Shown here: in pieces, positions 25,218 to 34,652 of the stretch
How the letters are laid out: every line of letters begins with the position of its first letter
How positions within the stretch are numbered: the stretch's first letter is position 1
Assembly (NCBI RefSeq): GCF_051668705.1
Contig: NZ_CP196351.1
Span: 1,054,001 to 1,118,000, forward strand
Origin: Alterisphingorhabdus sp051668705
GTDB taxonomy: Bacteria; Pseudomonadota; Alphaproteobacteria; Sphingomonadales; Sphingomonadaceae
Direction: 5' to 3'
Length of the DNA stretch: 64,000 nucleotides
Position numbers and translations under genes: made by a program
Notes under the pieces: generated by a model
What the model was told of the DNA's origin: nothing
The model's database searches: none
Seen by the model: only the letters and a program-made list of their open reading frames with translations

Positions 25218-25712
25218 ATGGTACAAACAACAGTCAATGGCAAGGCGGTCACGCTGGAAGTCGATCCTGCAACGCCGATATTGTGGGTCGTGCGCGAACA
25301 GCTGGATATGACCGGCACCAAATTTGGTTGCGGCATAGCGCAGTGCGGCGCATGCACTGTGCATCTGGATGGTACACCGGTGCGCAGCTGTTCAACCCCC
25401 ATTTCAGAGGCCGATGGTAAAGCGATAACCACTGTTGAAGGCTTAGCTGGTGATGATGGTGTGTTAAGCGCTTTGCAGCAGGCATGGATAGATGTGCAAG
25501 TGCCGCAATGTGGCTATTGCCAGTCTGGACAGCTTATGTCTGCCGCTGCTCTTTTGCGCGATAATCCGCAGCCCAGTGATGATGATATAGACGCTGCAAT
25601 GCGCGGCAATGTCTGTCGCTGCGGCATGTATAATCGCATCCGCAAAGCCATTAAGATTGCTGCGGGAACTGATCAGGCGGATAGCTCCGCAGTTGAAGGA
25701 GCAGAAGCATGA
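25218..25712 (+). CDS. iorA: Molybdenum hydroxylase small subunit, [2Fe-2S] protein (IorA type)
   Basis: Small subunit of a xanthine oxidase family enzyme of the isoquinoline 1-oxidoreductase type; it carries two [2Fe-2S] clusters that take electrons from the Mo site. It has 164 residues. The plant-ferredoxin-type cluster is CGIAQCGACTVHLDG at about 35-49, with a further Cys in VRSCST. The second cluster is CGYCQSGQLMSA near 98 and NVCRCGMYNRI near 133. GGAGG precedes the ATG. It overlaps iorB by 4 bp. There is no separate FAD subunit. Confidence 0.85.
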   Translation: MVQTTVNGKAVTLEVDPATPILWVVREQLDMTGTKFGCGIAQCGACTVHLDGTPVRSCSTPISEADGKAITTVEGLAGDDGVLSALQQAWIDVQVPQCGYCQSGQLMSAAALLRDNPQPSDDDIDAAMRGNVCRCGMYNRIRKAIKIAAGTDQADSSAVEGAEA

Positions 25713-27982
25713 GCGATATGACAGAAGAGCGGCAGGGCACAGAAGCTCCCGAACCCGAAAAGAAAAAGGGCAAATGGTCCCGCCGCGCTTTTATTGGCGC
25801 TGGCATTTTGACCGGCGGTGCATTGGTTGTGGGTGTTGCCATTCGTTCAGGCAAGCCGAGCGAGCGATTGCAAAAACTGATGGCCAGCGGCGATAATGAG
25901 ATGCTGATCAACAGTTTCGTCAAAATTGATAAAGACAATATTGTCACCGCCGTGGTGCCGCATGTTGAAATGGGGCAGGGATCGCAAACCGTTTTGGCGC
26001 AGATGCTGGCTGACGAAATGGACGCCAATTGGGAAGATGTGCGCATATTGGAAGCACCGGGCGATTCGGCTTATGTGTCGAAAGATATTGGCCGTGAATT
26101 TCTGATGCCTAATCTGAAAGTGCCAGAAATTCTTGAGCCAACTCTGGATGGTACATTATTCCAAATAGCCAATATGATGGGCCTGCAAATCACTGGTGGC
26201 AGCTTTTCAATACGCGGCACTGGCCAGCGCGGCATGCGCACGGCGGGCGCAGCAGCACGGCAAATGCTTGTTGCTGCTGCGGCGGAGCAATGGGGTGTTC
26301 CAGAAGAGCAGATCACGGTCGATAAGGGCATTATCGCGCACAAGGCCAGCGGTAAAAGCGGGAAGTTTGGACAGTTTGCAAGCGCTGCGGCAGAGCAATC
26401 ATTGCCAGCATTGCCCAAGTTGAAAACACCTGATCAATTCACCCTTATGGGTAAGCCATTACAGCGGCATGATATTCCCGCCAAAGTTGATGGTAGTGCA
26501 GTCTTTGGCATTGATGCCAAAATCCCGGGCGAGAAATTAAGCTATGCTGCAGTTAAGGCACCGCCGGTTGTAGGGGCTTCTGTCACTGCCATGGATGTAG
26601 ATGCTGCGAAAGCCATGCCGGGTGTGCAGCAAATTTTGAATATGGGTGATTTTGTTGCCGTGGTTGCCAATGGCTATTGGCAGGCGCAGCAAGCACTCAA
26701 CACTATAAAATTGAGCTATAGCAAGACCGAGGCAGACAGTCTGGATGCCGATGCTATTTTTGCGCGTTATGCCAAAGCGCTGGATGAAGCGGGTGATGAT
26801 GGTGGCGATGTCGAAACGCAGACAGGTGATGCCAATGCCAGTTATGCCAAAGCCGCCAAGCAGATTACTGCAGAATATCGCGCACCGTTTCTGGCCCATG
26901 CGACTATGGAACCGCAAAACTGCACAGCTTGGGTTAAAAGTGATGGCAGCTGTGATGTCTATGCCGGTTCGCAATCTCCGCTAAAGGCCCGCAAGGCCGC
27001 TGCGGACACATTGGGCATTGATTTAGAGCAGGTGAATTACACCAACACCTATTTGGGCGGAGGCTTTGGCCGCCGTTCAGAGGTCGACAATATTGTTATG
27101 GCTGTCCGCATAGCCAAGGCGACCGGTTATCCAGTGAAATTGATCTGGTCACGTGAGGAGGATACCGCGCAGGATTTCTATCGTCCTTCAGCAACCAGCC
27201 GTTTTTCTGCGGGCCTAGATGATAAAGGCAAGGTTGTAAGCTGGAATAATATTCACACTCATTTGTTCGACCCGCAAGAGGCACCGCAAGTGCCTTATTA
27301 TGACATTCCCAACAATTTGGTCCGTAAGGTGGAAGTGCCGATGCATTTGCGCTTTGGCCCATGGCGGTCAGTCGACCACAGCCAGCATGCTTTCTTTATT
27401 GAGAGCTTTTTGGATGAGGTAGCGGCTGAGGCAGGGGAAGATAGTTATCAGATGCGCCGTAAGTTGCTTAGCAAGTCGCCGCGTCACTTGGCTGTACTCG
27501 ATAAAGCAGCGAAAATGGCTGGTTGGGGCCGCACTATGCCCAAAGGCGCAGGCCTAGGTATCGCGTTGGTGCCATCATTCGGTTCGATTGTGGCCGAAGT
27601 GGCGGAAGTCGATCTAACCGGCAAAAAGCCGCGTGTTACCAAAGTTTGGTGCTGTGCAGACCCCGGCTATGCGATGAATATCGATGGCTTTGTCGCGCAA
27701 ATGGAAAGCGGTATCATCTATGGACTGACCGCTGCCCTTTATGGTGAGATCAGCCTGAAAAAAGGTGCGGTACAGCAGAGCAATTTCCATGATTATAAAA
27801 TGCTGCGCATGGATGAAGCCCCGGAGATTTTTGTTGAGGTTATCAATGGCGATCCGGAAAGATTGGGCGGTGCAGGTGAACCTGGCCTGCCTCCGCTAGC
27901 GCCTGCTGTAACCAATGCAATTTTTGCAGCCAGCGGTAAGCGCATTCGTGAATTGCCATTGTCCAAACACCGCATTGTATAA
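25709..27982 (+). CDS. iorB: Molybdenum hydroxylase large subunit, Tat-exported (IorB type)
   Basis: Molybdopterin-binding catalytic subunit of 757 residues. The N-terminus has a twin-arginine signal (SRRAFIGAGILTGGALVVG, residues 29-47), so the IorAB complex is probably carried to the periplasm folded. Cofactor and active-site segments visible include GGSFSIRGTGQRG near 165, GGGFGRR near 450, and GGAGEPGLPPLAP near 722, with the catalytic-type Glu. The 757-residue single-chain layout matches IorB and nicotinate or aldehyde dehydrogenase relatives. The substrate is unknown. The downstream cytochrome c, xdhC and mocA genes point to a dedicated maturation and electron-acceptor set. Confidence 0.85.
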   Translation: MSDMTEERQGTEAPEPEKKKGKWSRRAFIGAGILTGGALVVGVAIRSGKPSERLQKLMASGDNEMLINSFVKIDKDNIVTAVVPHVEMGQGSQTVLAQMLADEMDANWEDVRILEAPGDSAYVSKDIGREFLMPNLKVPEILEPTLDGTLFQIANMMGLQITGGSFSIRGTGQRGMRTAGAAARQMLVAAAAEQWGVPEEQITVDKGIIAHKASGKSGKFGQFASAAAEQSLPALPKLKTPDQFTLMGKPLQRHDIPAKVDGSAVFGIDAKIPGEKLSYAAVKAPPVVGASVTAMDVDAAKAMPGVQQILNMGDFVAVVANGYWQAQQALNTIKLSYSKTEADSLDADAIFARYAKALDEAGDDGGDVETQTGDANASYAKAAKQITAEYRAPFLAHATMEPQNCTAWVKSDGSCDVYAGSQSPLKARKAAADTLGIDLEQVNYTNTYLGGGFGRRSEVDNIVMAVRIAKATGYPVKLIWSREEDTAQDFYRPSATSRFSAGLDDKGKVVSWNNIHTHLFDPQEAPQVPYYDIPNNLVRKVEVPMHLRFGPWRSVDHSQHAFFIESFLDEVAAEAGEDSYQMRRKLLSKSPRHLAVLDKAAKMAGWGRTMPKGAGLGIALVPSFGSIVAEVAEVDLTGKKPRVTKVWCCADPGYAMNIDGFVAQMESGIIYGLTAALYGEISLKKGAVQQSNFHDYKMLRMDEAPEIFVEVINGDPERLGGAGEPGLPPLAPAVTNAIFAASGKRIRELPLSKHRIV

Positions 27983-27995
27983 GAAGGTGATGACT

Positions 27996-28466
27996 ATGCT
28001 ATCCCAATTGTCTCGCCCCTTGTTAATAGGGCTATCCTGTTTGCTAATCAGCTCTTGCGGTTCAGCGACAGCGCCTGAACCTGTTGAACAGATTATCGTT
28101 AGTGAGCCTGGTACAGAAAAACTGGTCACAAATTCTGACGGTAGCGCGAATTCGCAAGATTTGGCTGCCGCTGGTGAGGCGGCATTTGCTATCTGCAAAG
28201 GCTGTCATGTTGTTGAGCCAGGCGCGGCTTCAACTGTTGGCCCTAATTTGCATAATGTACTGGGCCGTAAGGCTGGTTCAGTTGAGGGCTATACCTATTC
28301 TGAGGCATTGGCCGGATCTGACATTGTGTGGAGTGAGGCCGAGTTGGACGCTTTCATTGCAGACCCGCAGGGCAAAATTGCCGGTACAAATATGGTTGCT
28401 GGTGCTGTAAGCGACGCAGATTCTCGTGCGGCCATCATTGCCTATCTCGCTGCGCAATCAAATTAA
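27996..28466 (+). CDS. Lipoprotein c-type cytochrome
   Basis: Predicted membrane-anchored periplasmic cytochrome c of 156 residues. It has a lipoprotein signal with the lipid-modified Cys at 21 (LLISSC), haem site CKGCH at 67-71 and candidate axial Met133 (GTNMVAG). The fold looks like a class I cytochrome of the c2/c550 type (GPNLHNVLGRKAG). The ATG at 27996 is chosen because AAGG lies 8 bp upstream; another at 27990 is too close to it. It begins 13 bp after iorB and is the likely electron acceptor of that dehydrogenase. Confidence 0.85.
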   Translation: MLSQLSRPLLIGLSCLLISSCGSATAPEPVEQIIVSEPGTEKLVTNSDGSANSQDLAAAGEAAFAICKGCHVVEPGAASTVGPNLHNVLGRKAGSVEGYTYSEALAGSDIVWSEAELDAFIADPQGKIAGTNMVAGAVSDADSRAAIIAYLAAQSN

Positions 28467-28507
28467 CGCACGACATGAAAAGCGGTGACAGAAGATGAGC
28501 AACCTGC

Positions 28508-29458
28508 GTGGATAATGATCGCATATTCTCATTTCTCACGCAGGAACTTGCCGCAAAACGGTCGGCCATATTGGTGACCGTTATTTCTGTGACGGGTTCT
28601 TCCATGCGTGACCCGGGCGCGCATATGGCCGTCGCGCAAGATGGTCGCTTTACAGGCTCTTTATCGGGAGGCTGTATCGAAAATGCAGTGGTTGCTGAGG
28701 CATTGCAATGCCTTGAACAGGGTGAGGCAAAAATTGTCCGCTTCGGCCAAGGTTCCCCCTATATTGATATCAAACTGCCCTGTGGCGGCGGGCTGGATAT
28801 TCATTTTCAACCACTACGCGATAATGATTTTGCGGCGCAATGCCTGAATGCAGTGCAATCTCGCGAACCATTTGCCATAAGATTATCTGCGGGCGGAACA
28901 GCGCCTGAATTTGTCGATCATTGGCAACCCAATGGTTTTGATGCGCAAAATGACGAACATATTATCGGCCACTGGCCATCGCCGCGACTGATGCTTATTG
29001 GTCATGGTGCGGCCATGCTGCGTCTGGCCAATCTGGCGCAAGCCATAGACGTCGGCGTTATAACGGCTACCCCGCAGACCGATCTGCATGATCAGTTTTT
29101 GGCGATGGACATTGATGGCCGCTATCTCAATGCAGTGGACGATGTGGCAGCGATATTGAGCGATCGCTGGACTGCTATTGTCTTTCTGTTTCACGATCAT
29201 GATTGGGAGGTGCATCTGCTCGCCGCAGCATTGGCCAAACCGCATTTTTATATCGGTGCGATGGGCGGCAGAACCGCCCAATTAAAGCGTATGGAAATGT
29301 TACAAGATCAGGGGGTTTCTTTACAAACGATCAAAACAATCCGTGCGCCAATAGGCCTTTTTCACTCTGCCAGAGACCCGGACACATTGGCTATTTCAAC
29401 CTTGGCAGAAATCGTGAAATCTTATCAAAATACCGATTTTTCAAGTGACTATGATTGA
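28508..29458 (+). CDS. xdhC: XdhC family molybdenum hydroxylase maturation factor
   Basis: XdhC/CoxI proteins bind and sulfurate the Mo cofactor and deliver it to xanthine oxidase family enzymes. It has 316 residues. The N-terminal XdhC domain contains VTVISVTGSSMRDPGAHMAV and SLSGGCIENAV. The C-terminal Rossmann-like domain (about 160-290) ends in FYIGAMGGRTAQ and IRAPIGL. The start is a GTG at 28508 with a weak binding site. It overlaps mocA by 14 bp, which supports joint function with the iorAB enzyme. Confidence 0.88.
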   Translation: MDNDRIFSFLTQELAAKRSAILVTVISVTGSSMRDPGAHMAVAQDGRFTGSLSGGCIENAVVAEALQCLEQGEAKIVRFGQGSPYIDIKLPCGGGLDIHFQPLRDNDFAAQCLNAVQSREPFAIRLSAGGTAPEFVDHWQPNGFDAQNDEHIIGHWPSPRLMLIGHGAAMLRLANLAQAIDVGVITATPQTDLHDQFLAMDIDGRYLNAVDDVAAILSDRWTAIVFLFHDHDWEVHLLAAALAKPHFYIGAMGGRTAQLKRMEMLQDQGVSLQTIKTIRAPIGLFHSARDPDTLAISTLAEIVKSYQNTDFSSDYD

Positions 29459-30056
29459 TAGTAATCAGGTTTTCTTGGCGGTTTTGGCGGCAGGCGCATC
29501 AGCGCGATTTGGTAGCACGGATAAGTTGGCCGCTCCGCTGCATGGCAAGATGCTGGGGCTGCATATCACAGATAGTTTATCAGCCATATCATGGGGCTGG
29601 CAGGCCGTGATATGTTCTGAACGCTTTATAGAATGTGCAGATGGATGGCGGCAAAGCGGATATGTTTTGATCGAAAATCCGTATGCTCATTTGGGAATGG
29701 GATATTCGGTAGCATTGGCCGCTAAGCGAGCCAAGGCAGCACAGGCGAATGCCTTGATGATCGTTTTGGCTGATATGCCTTTCGTCACCATAGAGCATGT
29801 GCAGGGCATTTTTCAGGCTGTGAATAGCGACATTGGCTCTGCGTTAATTGCTTCCACAGATGGCGTAAAGAACTTGCCGCCTGCATTATTTGGCGCTGAA
29901 CATTTTGATGCGCTCATACAGCTTGAAGGCGATATAGGCGCGCGGGCATTGTTGCGAAACGCGCATAGTGTGGGCGCAAAAGCGGAATTGCTGGTGGATA
30001 TAGATACGCCGCAGACTTTGGCGGCGTGTAATGAGGCTGCTCAGCACAAGCTCTAA
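29445..30056 (+). CDS. mocA: MobA-like nucleotidyltransferase, probable Mo cofactor cytidylyltransferase
   Basis: NTP transferase family protein of 203 residues that probably converts Mo-molybdopterin to the CMP form (MCD) used by Ior-type hydroxylases. The nucleotide-binding N-terminus AVLAAGASARFGSTDKLAAPL (about 11-31) carries the GxSxRxG pattern, and VLADMPFV near 108 gives the metal-binding Asp. It follows xdhC with an overlap and its stop overlaps the rodA stop from the other strand. The choice of CTP over GTP is inferred from neighbours. Confidence 0.8.
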   Translation: MTMIDSNQVFLAVLAAGASARFGSTDKLAAPLHGKMLGLHITDSLSAISWGWQAVICSERFIECADGWRQSGYVLIENPYAHLGMGYSVALAAKRAKAAQANALMIVLADMPFVTIEHVQGIFQAVNSDIGSALIASTDGVKNLPPALFGAEHFDALIQLEGDIGARALLRNAHSVGAKAELLVDIDTPQTLAACNEAAQHKL

Positions 30057-31174
30057 AAAGAGCGGAAGCCAGCAGCAGGTGTGTTTCTGATTTGCCGGTC
30101 AATTGACATCAATACGCCAACGCAGATCATAATGGTCAGCATGGATGAACCGCCATGGCTTAAAAAGGGCAGGGGAATACCAACAACAGGAGCAAGGCCC
30201 ATTACCATCATCAGGTTAATCGCCGCATATAGGAAGATGGTCATTGTCAGCCCACCAGCGCACAGCTTTTGAAAGCGTGAAGGCGCTTTAATGGCCAAAT
30301 TCCAGCCCCAGCGCAGCAACAGGAAGAAACCAAAAATAACGGCAAACCCGCCAATCAAACCCCATTCTTCGGCCATTGTGGCAAATACAAAATCCGTATG
30401 TCCTTCAGGCAAATAGTCCAAATGGCTTTGTGATCCATTCAAAAAGCCCTTGCCGCTAATCCCGCCTGAACCAATCGCAATTTGTGACTGGGTGATGTGA
30501 TAGCCAGAACCAAGAGGATCTTCCTCAGGATTGAGAAAGGTCGTAACACGGCGTTGTTGATAGGGTTCCAGCGCGAAGAAAAATGCAAGCGGTGCAGTTA
30601 TTGCAACCATAATGCCAGCGCCAACAAAAAGCCGCATCGGCAGGCCAGCGAGGAATGCAACAGTTATGGCGCCAACGCAGATGGTGATGGTTGTGCCCAA
30701 ATCAGGTTGTAGCAAAACCAGAGCGGCAGGCATGCCCATTAGCACCAGAAGTGGCCAGATAGCAGCAAAACTGCGTATATCGCCGCGCGGCAAAACGTCA
30801 TAGAACCTAGCAATGGCAAGGACAATAGCAGGTTTCATAAGCTCTGAAGGCTGGATACGCATAAAGCCCAATGACAACCAACGCTGACTGCCGCCGCCCA
30901 CTTGGCCGATTATCTCCACGCCGAGCAGCATCAGCAAGATGATGACATAGACTGGCAGGGAGGCGAATTTGAACAGCTCTTCCGGCAAATAGCTGATAAC
31001 GATAGCCATTACAAAAAACAGTGAAAAGCGCGCAATGTGTAAGCCGGCCCATGGGGAAAAGGAGCCACCCGCCGCTGAATATAATATGGTCGCGCCGAAA
31101 CCGGCCATGGCGATCAGCAAGACTATGGTAAACCATGATTGATTGCGCAGCGGGGCAGGGATGAGTGCGAGCAT
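30053..31174 (-). CDS. rodA: Rod shape-determining peptidoglycan polymerase RodA
   Basis: SEDS family glycosyltransferase that elongates peptidoglycan in the rod complex. It has 373 residues, ten or so membrane helices, and SEDS landmarks QPDLGTTITICVGA near 166, a long loop with FLNGSQSHLDYLPEGHTDFVF, and GIPLPFLSHGGSSML near the C-terminus. It is the last gene of the mreBCD-mrdA-rodA block, 9 bp after mrdA, and converges on mocA with a 4 bp overlap. Confidence 0.97.
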   Translation of the reverse strand: MLALIPAPLRNQSWFTIVLLIAMAGFGATILYSAAGGSFSPWAGLHIARFSLFFVMAIVISYLPEELFKFASLPVYVIILLMLLGVEIIGQVGGGSQRWLSLGFMRIQPSELMKPAIVLAIARFYDVLPRGDIRSFAAIWPLLVLMGMPAALVLLQPDLGTTITICVGAITVAFLAGLPMRLFVGAGIMVAITAPLAFFFALEPYQQRRVTTFLNPEEDPLGSGYHITQSQIAIGSGGISGKGFLNGSQSHLDYLPEGHTDFVFATMAEEWGLIGGFAVIFGFFLLLRWGWNLAIKAPSRFQKLCAGGLTMTIFLYAAINLMMVMGLAPVVGIPLPFLSHGGSSMLTIMICVGVLMSIDRQIRNTPAAGFRSF

Positions 31175-31183
31175 GTGTCTTGC

Positions 31184-33181
31184 CTATCCCTGTTCTGCGC
31201 TATTGCTGTTTTGGTTGCTATCGTCTTGCGGATCACTCTCTTGATCCGCTTGCTCACTTGCCTCTGAAGCGGCTGCTGCTGCCTTATTTGCCTGAAAGCG
31301 GGCAAATTGTTTTTCCATGCGTTCTTCGATAGTGCCGCCCCAAGCGCGTTCCAATGGAGCAATGGCTTCTTCAGCTTTGTCACGATCGAACAAGAATGTC
31401 AGCACATCACGAGCAACTGGATAAGCAGCGCCGGAACCGCCACCATGTTCAATAACGACAGCACAGGCATAGCGCGGGTTATCATAAGGCGCGAAACAGA
31501 CGAACAGACCGTGATCGCGGAATTTCCAGGGTACGTTTCGGCCATCGCCGCGTGTTAGGCTGACCACTTGGGCAGTACCTGTTTTTCCGGCAACCTCAAT
31601 ATTGGGCAATGGCAGCGCAGCTCTACGCGCCGTGCCGGCCCCGTGAACAACATCACGCATTGCGGCTCTTGCCAATTCCAAATGTTCAGGTGCAATTTGC
31701 ATTGCCGGTTGCTGCTTTTTGCGCTTGGACATTAGCAGGTTCGGGGTCAACTCACGGCCACTGGCAATGCGTGCAGTCATAACCGTTAGCTGGAGCGGAT
31801 TGGTCAGCACATAGCCCTGACCGATAGAGGCATTGGCCGTATCTGCGGTGGTCCAGCGTCTTTTATGCTTGCGCTGCAACCATGCCGGGTCAGGCACCGT
31901 GCCGTAAAACTGGTTATTGACCGGCAGGTCATATTCCAGCCCCAACCCATGCTCGCGCATCATGGTGGCGACAGGGTCCATGCCGATACGCTGCGCAAAA
32001 TAATAAAAATATGTGTCGCAGCTTTGCGCCACGGCGCGGTTCATATTCACCGTACCGTGCGTGCTGTGGCAACGGAAAAACCGGCTGCCCACACGCAGGC
32101 CGCCGCGGCATACAACCGTTTCTGACGGATCAATACCTGCCTTGAGAAAGGCGAGGGTGTTCATGGGTTTTACAGTTGATCCAGGCGGGTAAAGACCAAC
32201 CAAAGATTTGTTGCGCAGGGGGACATGGTCATCATTGCGCAGCATGGCATATTCATCGACGCCAATGCCGTCCGAAAAGCTGTTAGGGTCAAAGCTGGGC
32301 ATTGACGCCAGACACAATATATCACCCGTCACACAATCCATAACAATGACAGAGCCGGACTCAGGGCCTATTCGACGCCCGGCATAACGCTGCAAATCAC
32401 CATCAATGGTTAGTTTGACGGGTGCACCGGGAGTATCAGGCCGCGTTTCCAATTCGCGTACGACCTTGCCGCGCGCAGTGACTTCAACACGCTTGGCTCC
32501 TGGTTCACCCCGCAATATCTGCTCAAATTGCTTTTCAAGGCCGTCTTTGCCCAGTTTGAAGCCCGGCGTAACCAACAGCGGAATTTTTTCCGCCTCATAT
32601 TCCTTGGCATTGGCGATGCCAACATAGCCGAGCAAATGCCCAACCGCTGCCCCGCCGGGATATTGGCGACTAAAACCTTGTAGCGGCGCAACGCCCGGCA
32701 AATCAGGAATGCGCACATTGATGGCAGCGAATTGATCATAGCTCAGACCCGAAGCGACAGCGACAGGTTGGAACCCGTCGGCATCTTCTAATTCCGTATT
32801 GATGCGCTCAACCTCTTCGGCAGGAAGGTCGAGCAGGTCCGCAAGGCGGCTGACCGTTTGTGCGCCCTCAGTGAGCCGGTTCGGAATAATATCAACGCGA
32901 AAGTCAGCCTTATTATTGGCCAAAGGTTTGCCATTACGATCGACAATCCAACCGCGTCGGGGCGGAATAAGCGAAAGATTGACTCGGTTGCTTTCCGCCA
33001 GAACCTGATAACGTTCGTTTTCGGCAACAGCGATATAGGCCATACGGCCCGCTAACAGCATGCCGATAGCGGCCTGACTGCCGCCCAGCAAAAGCGAGCG
33101 CCGGTTGAAGGTAATATTCTGAGTCATAGCCGAAATGGCTGTTTTTTTGCCGTTCTTGCGGCCAATTCCCAATATGCTCAT
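31184..33181 (-). CDS. mrdA: Penicillin-binding protein 2, transpeptidase of the elongasome
   Basis: PBP2 cross-links peptidoglycan with RodA. It has 665 residues. A membrane helix lies at about 32-54, then a dimerisation/pedestal domain, and the transpeptidase domain has the active-site motif GSTVK (PPGSTVKP, about 341-345), SCD near 395 and KTG in VAGKTGTAQVV near 550. The C-terminal 60 residues are a low-complexity Ala/Glu/Gln/Asn tail. It overlaps mreD by 4 bp. Confidence 0.96.
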   Translation of the reverse strand: MSILGIGRKNGKKTAISAMTQNITFNRRSLLLGGSQAAIGMLLAGRMAYIAVAENERYQVLAESNRVNLSLIPPRRGWIVDRNGKPLANNKADFRVDIIPNRLTEGAQTVSRLADLLDLPAEEVERINTELEDADGFQPVAVASGLSYDQFAAINVRIPDLPGVAPLQGFSRQYPGGAAVGHLLGYVGIANAKEYEAEKIPLLVTPGFKLGKDGLEKQFEQILRGEPGAKRVEVTARGKVVRELETRPDTPGAPVKLTIDGDLQRYAGRRIGPESGSVIVMDCVTGDILCLASMPSFDPNSFSDGIGVDEYAMLRNDDHVPLRNKSLVGLYPPGSTVKPMNTLAFLKAGIDPSETVVCRGGLRVGSRFFRCHSTHGTVNMNRAVAQSCDTYFYYFAQRIGMDPVATMMREHGLGLEYDLPVNNQFYGTVPDPAWLQRKHKRRWTTADTANASIGQGYVLTNPLQLTVMTARIASGRELTPNLLMSKRKKQQPAMQIAPEHLELARAAMRDVVHGAGTARRAALPLPNIEVAGKTGTAQVVSLTRGDGRNVPWKFRDHGLFVCFAPYDNPRYACAVVIEHGGGSGAAYPVARDVLTFLFDRDKAEEAIAPLERAWGGTIEERMEKQFARFQANKAAAAASEASEQADQESDPQDDSNQNSNSAEQG

Positions 33182-33696
33182 GTTGCCAGTCTCTTGCTGT
33201 CAATCCATGCTGCGCTGCGCAGGATCAGGGGAAACAGGCAGATAGAAAGCGTAATTTGTGGCAACAGCAGAAAAGGCGAAACCGGTATTTTGAAGAGATA
33301 GTTGATAAGGGCTGATAATATTATGAACCCCGTGATAAAAAATGCTGCCAAAAACCAGTCCTGCCAAAATTCGCGCCAGACATAACGCGAGTCTATGAGT
33401 TCCATTATTATCATCGCTAATGACCATGAAAATATAGCGTTACCAAATGGCTGTCCGCTGAACACATCGTCGACTGCGCCAAATATTCCCGCAGCCCAGA
33501 TGGGCCATAGGCCCGGGCGTAATAATCGCCACGCCAACAAAACCAGAAAACCGAATGGCGGCAATATAGGGTAATCGGCAATGATTGGCAAAATCATTGG
33601 TAGCATAGAAGCCAAGACAACAGAGAGTACTGGATAAAGCAGCAGCTTTACCGTTGATCGTCTGCGGTTTAATCTTGCACTATAAGATCTCGACAT
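33178..33696 (-). CDS. mreD: Rod shape-determining protein MreD
   Basis: Integral membrane component of the elongasome. It has 172 residues with five hydrophobic segments. The basic start (SYSARLNRRRSTVKLLLYP) and GALWPIWAAGIFGAVDDVFSG-like segment (residues about 58-80) are typical of alphaproteobacterial MreD. It is coupled to mreC by TAATG and to mrdA by ATGA. Confidence 0.9.
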   Translation of the reverse strand: MSRSYSARLNRRRSTVKLLLYPVLSVVLASMLPMILPIIADYPILPPFGFLVLLAWRLLRPGLWPIWAAGIFGAVDDVFSGQPFGNAIFSWSLAMIIMELIDSRYVWREFWQDWFLAAFFITGFIILSALINYLFKIPVSPFLLLPQITLSICLFPLILRSAAWIDSKRLAT

Positions 33697-34628
33697 TAGC
33701 GGCCCGGATCAGTTTGCGCTGCACCATCAACAATGCTGTCGTCACTCTGACCATCACTATTGTCAGACGGGTCATCAATAGGAATGAAACGGGGTTGTAC
33801 CGTCACATAATCGGTTGCGGCGGGGGTGCTAAGCAAATTGGCTATTGCACCATCAGCAGTGCTTTCAACCACAACGGCTACGGGTATATTGGGGCGGTAA
33901 AGACCGCCATTGCCAGAAGTTACCATGATGTCGCCAGGTTCAAACGGGTTTACGCCCATTTCGACCAATTTAATAGCAATCCGGCCATCGCCTAGACCTT
34001 CCGTAAAGCCCACGATGCCGTCTTCGGTGCGTTTAACGGGCACACGGTTTCGCGGGTCGGTCAGTAACAGAATTTTTGCTGTGTTTGGCGTGGTGGTCAA
34101 TACGCGGCCAACCAGCCCCTTTGAGGAGCGTACAGGTTGCCCTGCTTCCACACCTTGACGCGAACCGGCATATATAGTTGCAATGCGGCTGGTGCTGGTC
34201 GCGGTCGAGTTGATCAGCCGTGATATGGTTACGGTTGTGTCCGCTTCTTGCTCGACAAGGCCTAATAGCCTCCTCAACTTTATATTTTCTTGGCGCAGTG
34301 CATTGGCTTCGACAATCTGTGCTTCTTGGCGTTCAATGGTGCGTTCAAGATCTGCATTTTTCGATGCCGCTGCAAAATAGGCGGATACCTCATCCCAACT
34401 ATTAGATGCGCCAGCACGTGCACCGGCTAAGCCTCCTGATACGGGTGCAGTAGCTTCTGACGCTGCGCCACGCAAAGCTGCAAAACCGGTGGGATCAATA
34501 AAAGATATGACAAGCAGGAACAGACCGACAAAGCCGCCCAATATAGCCAAAACATAACCAGTGAATGCGCGATATTGCGCTTTGCGGTTAAATCCCAGAC
34601 GCCTGTTGGGCGGCGTCACCATAGCCAA
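33696..34628 (-). CDS. mreC: Rod shape-determining protein MreC
   Basis: Bitopic scaffold of the rod complex. It has 310 residues: a short basic cytoplasmic part, a helix at about 27-45, a coiled coil around 85-120 (LERTIERQEAQIVEANALRQEN) and the beta-domain with GLVGRVLTTTPNTAKILLLTDPRNRVPV. The C-terminal 30 residues are acidic and disordered. It is 24 bp after mreB. Confidence 0.95.
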   Translation of the reverse strand: MAMVTPPNRRLGFNRKAQYRAFTGYVLAILGGFVGLFLLVISFIDPTGFAALRGAASEATAPVSGGLAGARAGASNSWDEVSAYFAAASKNADLERTIERQEAQIVEANALRQENIKLRRLLGLVEQEADTTVTISRLINSTATSTSRIATIYAGSRQGVEAGQPVRSSKGLVGRVLTTTPNTAKILLLTDPRNRVPVKRTEDGIVGFTEGLGDGRIAIKLVEMGVNPFEPGDIMVTSGNGGLYRPNIPVAVVVESTADGAIANLLSTPAATDYVTVQPRFIPIDDPSDNSDGQSDDSIVDGAAQTDPGR

Positions 34629-34652
34629 TCCCTTTCGTTACGAGGTCACAAA

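Noticed and set aside
25218..27982. iorAB as carbon monoxide dehydrogenase (coxSL)
   Set aside because: The CoxL active-site motif AYRCSFR is absent, there is no FAD subunit CoxM, and the large subunit carries a Tat signal as in IorB-type enzymes.
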